Of a stretch of DNA of 32,846 bases, positions 30,139 to 32,846 are shown in pieces. Position 1 is the stretch's first letter, and each line of letters opens with the position of its first letter. A program made the translations under genes and the position numbers. The notes beneath the pieces were generated by a model. The model was not told the origin of the DNA and did not search any database. It worked only from the letters and a program-made list of their open reading frames with translations. Source of the stretch: Lewinella cohaerens DSM 23179 (lineage in GTDB: Bacteria > Bacteroidota > Bacteroidia > Chitinophagales > Saprospiraceae); assembly GCF_000379805.1 (NCBI RefSeq), contig NZ_KB903544.1:15402-48247 (forward strand). The letters run 5' to 3'.

Positions 30139-32328
30139 GTGCAAGAGACGTATAGAGATATTTTATTAAAGGATACTAATCGGTTGGTCATTGAGTTGAC
30201 CAACTCAAGAGCTTTTCGGAAAAAGCTTCCTGAGGTACTTAAGACAATATCTGCTCATTTAAAAACAGAGCAAAGCTATTTACTGGAGGTAAGGCCAGTT
30301 AAAGGAATGCTGAACCAGTTAGTCTATAAGAAAATTATAGAAGTCTCTGCTACGGGCGAAAAAACAGAACATACTCTTAATCCACTTTTCTCTGAGATCA
30401 TTTTTTCGCAGCGGGTGCTGAAATCATGGTTGACTGATTTGGCAAATTTGTCAAAAACACATTTGTCGATAGGGCAATCGTCAGAAAATAGTAACCTCCC
30501 CAACCTTATTTTTGTCGATCAGCAGGAGGAGGTAGCACTTAATAAGGTTAATAATAATCAGATTTGTAGAAAAATCTTCGATAGCCTTGGTATTTCCTTT
30601 TCCTCCTTTCTTCTTGTACCGTTGGTTTATGAGCAGGCAATTTTAGGTTTTTTTGCAACCCATAGTAGCAATCTTATCTCACACGCTGAGCCTCAACTCG
30701 AAATGATCGTTACCTTGATGCAATTAACGGCGAACCTTTATGCATGTGAATATGTGGAGGATCAGCGAGTTCTTCACGAAAACTACCTACTTAAGACGAG
30801 CGAAAAACGGTACCGGAAATTCATCCGCCACAGTGTTGAAGGTATCTACTTCATGAATTGTGGCAAACCAATTTCTATTAACGCAGAGATAGATGCTCAG
30901 GTAGAGTCATACTATGCTAATGCGTATGTTGAAGAGTGTAATTTAGCGATGGCTGAAATGTATGGGTTCGAAAAAGAAAGCGACCTTATCAGTAAACGAA
31001 TAGAGGCTCTCCATCAAGGAGAAAACTATGAGCAAAATAAGCTCACCTTCAAGAGGCTAGCAGAAAACAACTATCAAATAAAAGGGGAGCATACCAAAGA
31101 ACTGGATAAATACGGCAACTGGAAGTATTTTATAAATGAAGCTTTTGGGATTGTTGAAGACAACCATTTGCTAGGTATCTGGGGGATTCAGAGAGACATT
31201 ACTGAAAAGTACCAAAATGAGCGAGGGGATGCATTATTAGAGGCCGTGTTGCATGCTATCCCTGATATTAAAATCCGTATTAATGTTGAAGGGGAAATAC
31301 TGGCTCTTTACGGTTCAGAGCAGAAGCAAGATAAAAATGGACTTACTTTTCAAGACAGCATCATCACCGGAAAGCACCTTACAGAAGTACTTCCGGTTTT
31401 TGTAGCAAAAGGCTTATTGTTTAATGCCAGGAAGTCGCTTGAGGAAAAAACTTTGCAAGCGTTTGAATTCTTGGATGCTGATTCCAGTGATGGTAATGTA
31501 CGCTACTATGAAGCCAGAATCAACAACATCAATACAGAGGAACTTATCATTATCCTCCGAAATGTCACACAGTTAAAGATTGCGGAGCAGGCCCTTACAG
31601 AGCAAATCAGCCAGGTTGATCAAAAAAACCGCCAGCTCCAAAAGTATATTGAGTCTAACCTACAGCTTGAAAATTTTGCCTTTGTAGCATCGCACGATCT
31701 ACGAGAACCGGTTCGTACCATGCGTACGTTTGGGCAGTTTTTGAAAAAACGAGTAGGTCATAAGCTCGATGAAGAAAGTATGATTCACCTCGACTTTATC
31801 ATCAATAGCGCAAGTCGGATGAATCAGCTCATTGAAGATTTACTCACCTATTCTCGTGTAAATACAGAGTCCGTTACCCGTGACCCTATCGAACTGGGCC
31901 CATTGTTAGAAGAAATCACCGATAGCCTAAAAGCAACAATTGAAGAGACAGGCGCAAAAATAATTTTCAAAAGCCTCCCCTCTGTTATCCTTGGTAATAG
32001 GTTGAAGATTCAACAGGTTTTTCAGAACTTGTTAGCTAACGGGATCAAGTTTCATCGCAAAAATGAATCTCCGAAAATCATTGTTTCAGTCAAAGAAACC
32101 AAAACCCACTGGCGGTTTATGGTTGCCGATAATGGTATTGGTATTGAAGAAGAGTTTCATGAGCAAATTTTTGTCATTTTCAAGAAACTCCACAATTACC
32201 AAGAATATCAGGGAACAGGAATCGGTCTCACCTTGGTGAAGAGTATCGTCAATCAGCACGGTGGCGAAATCTGGCTGGAGTCAAAAGTAGGAAAAGGCAC
32301 TACTTTTTATTTTACACTACTAAAGTAA
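30139..32328 (+). CDS. Soluble GAF/PAS sensor histidine kinase
   Basis: The protein has 729 residues and no membrane helix, so it senses an intracellular signal. A GAF-like domain fills about residues 15-205. A PAS domain follows (SEKRYRKFIRHSVEGIYFMN to WGIQRDITEK, about 225-360), then a second PAS-like domain (about 370-480) and a short coiled coil. The HisKA domain contains FAFVASHDLREPVR, with phospho-acceptor His519. The HATPase domain has N-box QNLLANGIKF (Asn634), G1 ADNGIGIEEE and G2 GTGIGLTLVKSIVNQHGG. The H-box style (SHDLREP) is that of phytochrome-like kinases, but no chromophore Cys could be assigned. GTG is the only start near the GAF domain, with AGGAAG just ahead. No response regulator lies next to it; the NTF2-like gene follows 14 bp later. 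Confidence 0.9.
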   Translation: MQETYRDILLKDTNRLVIELTNSRAFRKKLPEVLKTISAHLKTEQSYLLEVRPVKGMLNQLVYKKIIEVSATGEKTEHTLNPLFSEIIFSQRVLKSWLTDLANLSKTHLSIGQSSENSNLPNLIFVDQQEEVALNKVNNNQICRKIFDSLGISFSSFLLVPLVYEQAILGFFATHSSNLISHAEPQLEMIVTLMQLTANLYACEYVEDQRVLHENYLLKTSEKRYRKFIRHSVEGIYFMNCGKPISINAEIDAQVESYYANAYVEECNLAMAEMYGFEKESDLISKRIEALHQGENYEQNKLTFKRLAENNYQIKGEHTKELDKYGNWKYFINEAFGIVEDNHLLGIWGIQRDITEKYQNERGDALLEAVLHAIPDIKIRINVEGEILALYGSEQKQDKNGLTFQDSIITGKHLTEVLPVFVAKGLLFNARKSLEEKTLQAFEFLDADSSDGNVRYYEARINNINTEELIIILRNVTQLKIAEQALTEQISQVDQKNRQLQKYIESNLQLENFAFVASHDLREPVRTMRTFGQFLKKRVGHKLDEESMIHLDFIINSASRMNQLIEDLLTYSRVNTESVTRDPIELGPLLEEITDSLKATIEETGAKIIFKSLPSVILGNRLKIQQVFQNLLANGIKFHRKNESPKIIVSVKETKTHWRFMVADNGIGIEEEFHEQIFVIFKKLHNYQEYQGTGIGLTLVKSIVNQHGGEIWLESKVGKGTTFYFTLLK

Positions 32329-32342
32329 TTTTGCAATCCATT

Positions 32343-32744
32343 ATGGGGAATTTTCAGCACCATGTTGAAGAGCTTAGTCAGCGTTATCTCGATGGCCTTG
32401 CTCAGGCAGACCTGGAAGGTATACTGGGCTTGTTTACGTCTACAGCCCAAGTGCAATCCCCACTATATGGTAAAGTAGCAGCAAGTTCTTTTTACCGGGA
32501 TTTGTTCTCAGATACCCAGTCTTCGGTAGTACAACTCAAGGACGTATTAACCAATGAAGAAAACCTTTCTGCTTGCTTGTTCTTCTCTTATAGCTGGACC
32601 CTTGCCAGCGGTAGTAGGGTGGAATTTGATGTTGTTGATTATCTGAAGTTTAATAAAAATGGCCTGATTGAATTTCTACAAATCGTCTACGACACTCGGC
32701 ACAGTCGCCAAGCCTACGAAGGGCTTAGTCAACGTGAGGTTTGA
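32343..32744 (+). CDS. NTF2/SnoaL-like protein
   Basis: The protein has 133 residues of the cone-shaped NTF2 fold. A leading helix (VEELSQRYLDGLAQADLEGILGLFTSTAQVQSPL) is followed by strands ending FSYSWTLASGSRVEFDVVDYLKFNKNGLIEFLQIVYDTRHSR, the usual pattern of SnoaL-like and nuclear-transport-factor-2-like proteins. These are ligand-binding or isomerase-like proteins; no catalytic residue can be assigned. ATG 32343 is preferred to a TTG at 32331. The 14-bp spacing places it in an operon with the histidine kinase, so it may act as a small-ligand accessory to that sensor. That role is inference. Confidence 0.72.
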   Translation: MGNFQHHVEELSQRYLDGLAQADLEGILGLFTSTAQVQSPLYGKVAASSFYRDLFSDTQSSVVQLKDVLTNEENLSACLFFSYSWTLASGSRVEFDVVDYLKFNKNGLIEFLQIVYDTRHSRQAYEGLSQREV

Positions 32745-32846
32745 GTATAAAGGTCTTGTTTTTAGCAAAATAGCCCTATTAAGCCTTACGTTAATTAATC
32801 AATCTGTCGAGTAAATCACTTTGTCTATCGGGTTTTCAATGCAATT

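Noticed and set aside
32799-32846. Open minus-strand stretch at the right edge ending in TGA (IENPIDKVIYSTD)
   Set aside because: Only 15 codons are visible, with no family signal. It may be the end of a gene entering from the right, but it cannot be supported.

Overview
The window looks like a chromosomal segment of a Bacteroidota bacterium, most likely a marine or aquatic member of the Saprospiria (Lewinella-like); this assignment is an inference. It rests on a C-terminal type IX secretion (Por) sorting domain, several promoters of the Bacteroidota form TTTG-N18/20-TAnnTTTG, weak or absent Shine-Dalgarno sites, many lipoproteins, and families common in this phylum (Nif3 with an insert domain followed by a C4 zinc-ribbon protein, a long GNAT-like protein, a soluble PAS histidine kinase). 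Most of the window is ordinary chromosomal backbone. Two AT-rich accessory patches interrupt it, at about 3.7-5.3 kb and 19.7-22.1 kb.

Left part (1-6.3 kb): a 5'-complete, 3'-cut L-serine dehydratase, a membrane-anchored coiled-coil protein, a glutamine-synthetase-family ligase and, across an AT-rich insertion, a glutaminase. The insertion carries a small orphan gene, a frameshifted type IX-secreted protein, an imperfect palindrome resembling an integron attC site, and a small membrane-protein gene directly after it. Middle (6.3-19.8 kb): a cytosolic LRR protein; a 100-bp long inverted repeat; a GNAT-like protein with a GT4 glycosyltransferase; a dapD / PepSY / pseudouridine-synthase operon whose last gene has an octanucleotide repeat just inside its reading frame; a membrane protein with a lipoprotein; a HIT protein with a membrane-anchored SGNH hydrolase; a large lipoprotein with a single c-type heme motif; and an RND/MMPL-type transporter.

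Accessory island (19.7-22.1 kb): a degraded PIN-domain toxin fragment, an apparent 3' fragment of a group II intron (domains V and VI), and a 622-residue protein of unknown family whose C-terminus carries the RNxxxH motif of HEPN ribonucleases. The last is the best candidate in the window for an undescribed defence or abortive-infection gene.

Right part (22.1-32.8 kb): an M16 zinc peptidase, a small lipoprotein, a TPR protein, a zinc-ribbon coiled-coil protein, a tightly overlapping PfkB kinase / rfaE2 / Nif3 operon, tRNA-Asn(GTT) with its own promoter and terminator followed by a GIY-YIG remnant, an NlpC/P60 lipoprotein, and a soluble GAF/PAS histidine kinase followed by an NTF2-like protein. 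A 24-bp identical element occurs twice, upstream of dapD and upstream of the zinc-ribbon gene. In both places it supplies the -33 box and spacer of a predicted promoter. No rRNA, CRISPR array, intact insertion sequence or prophage was seen.
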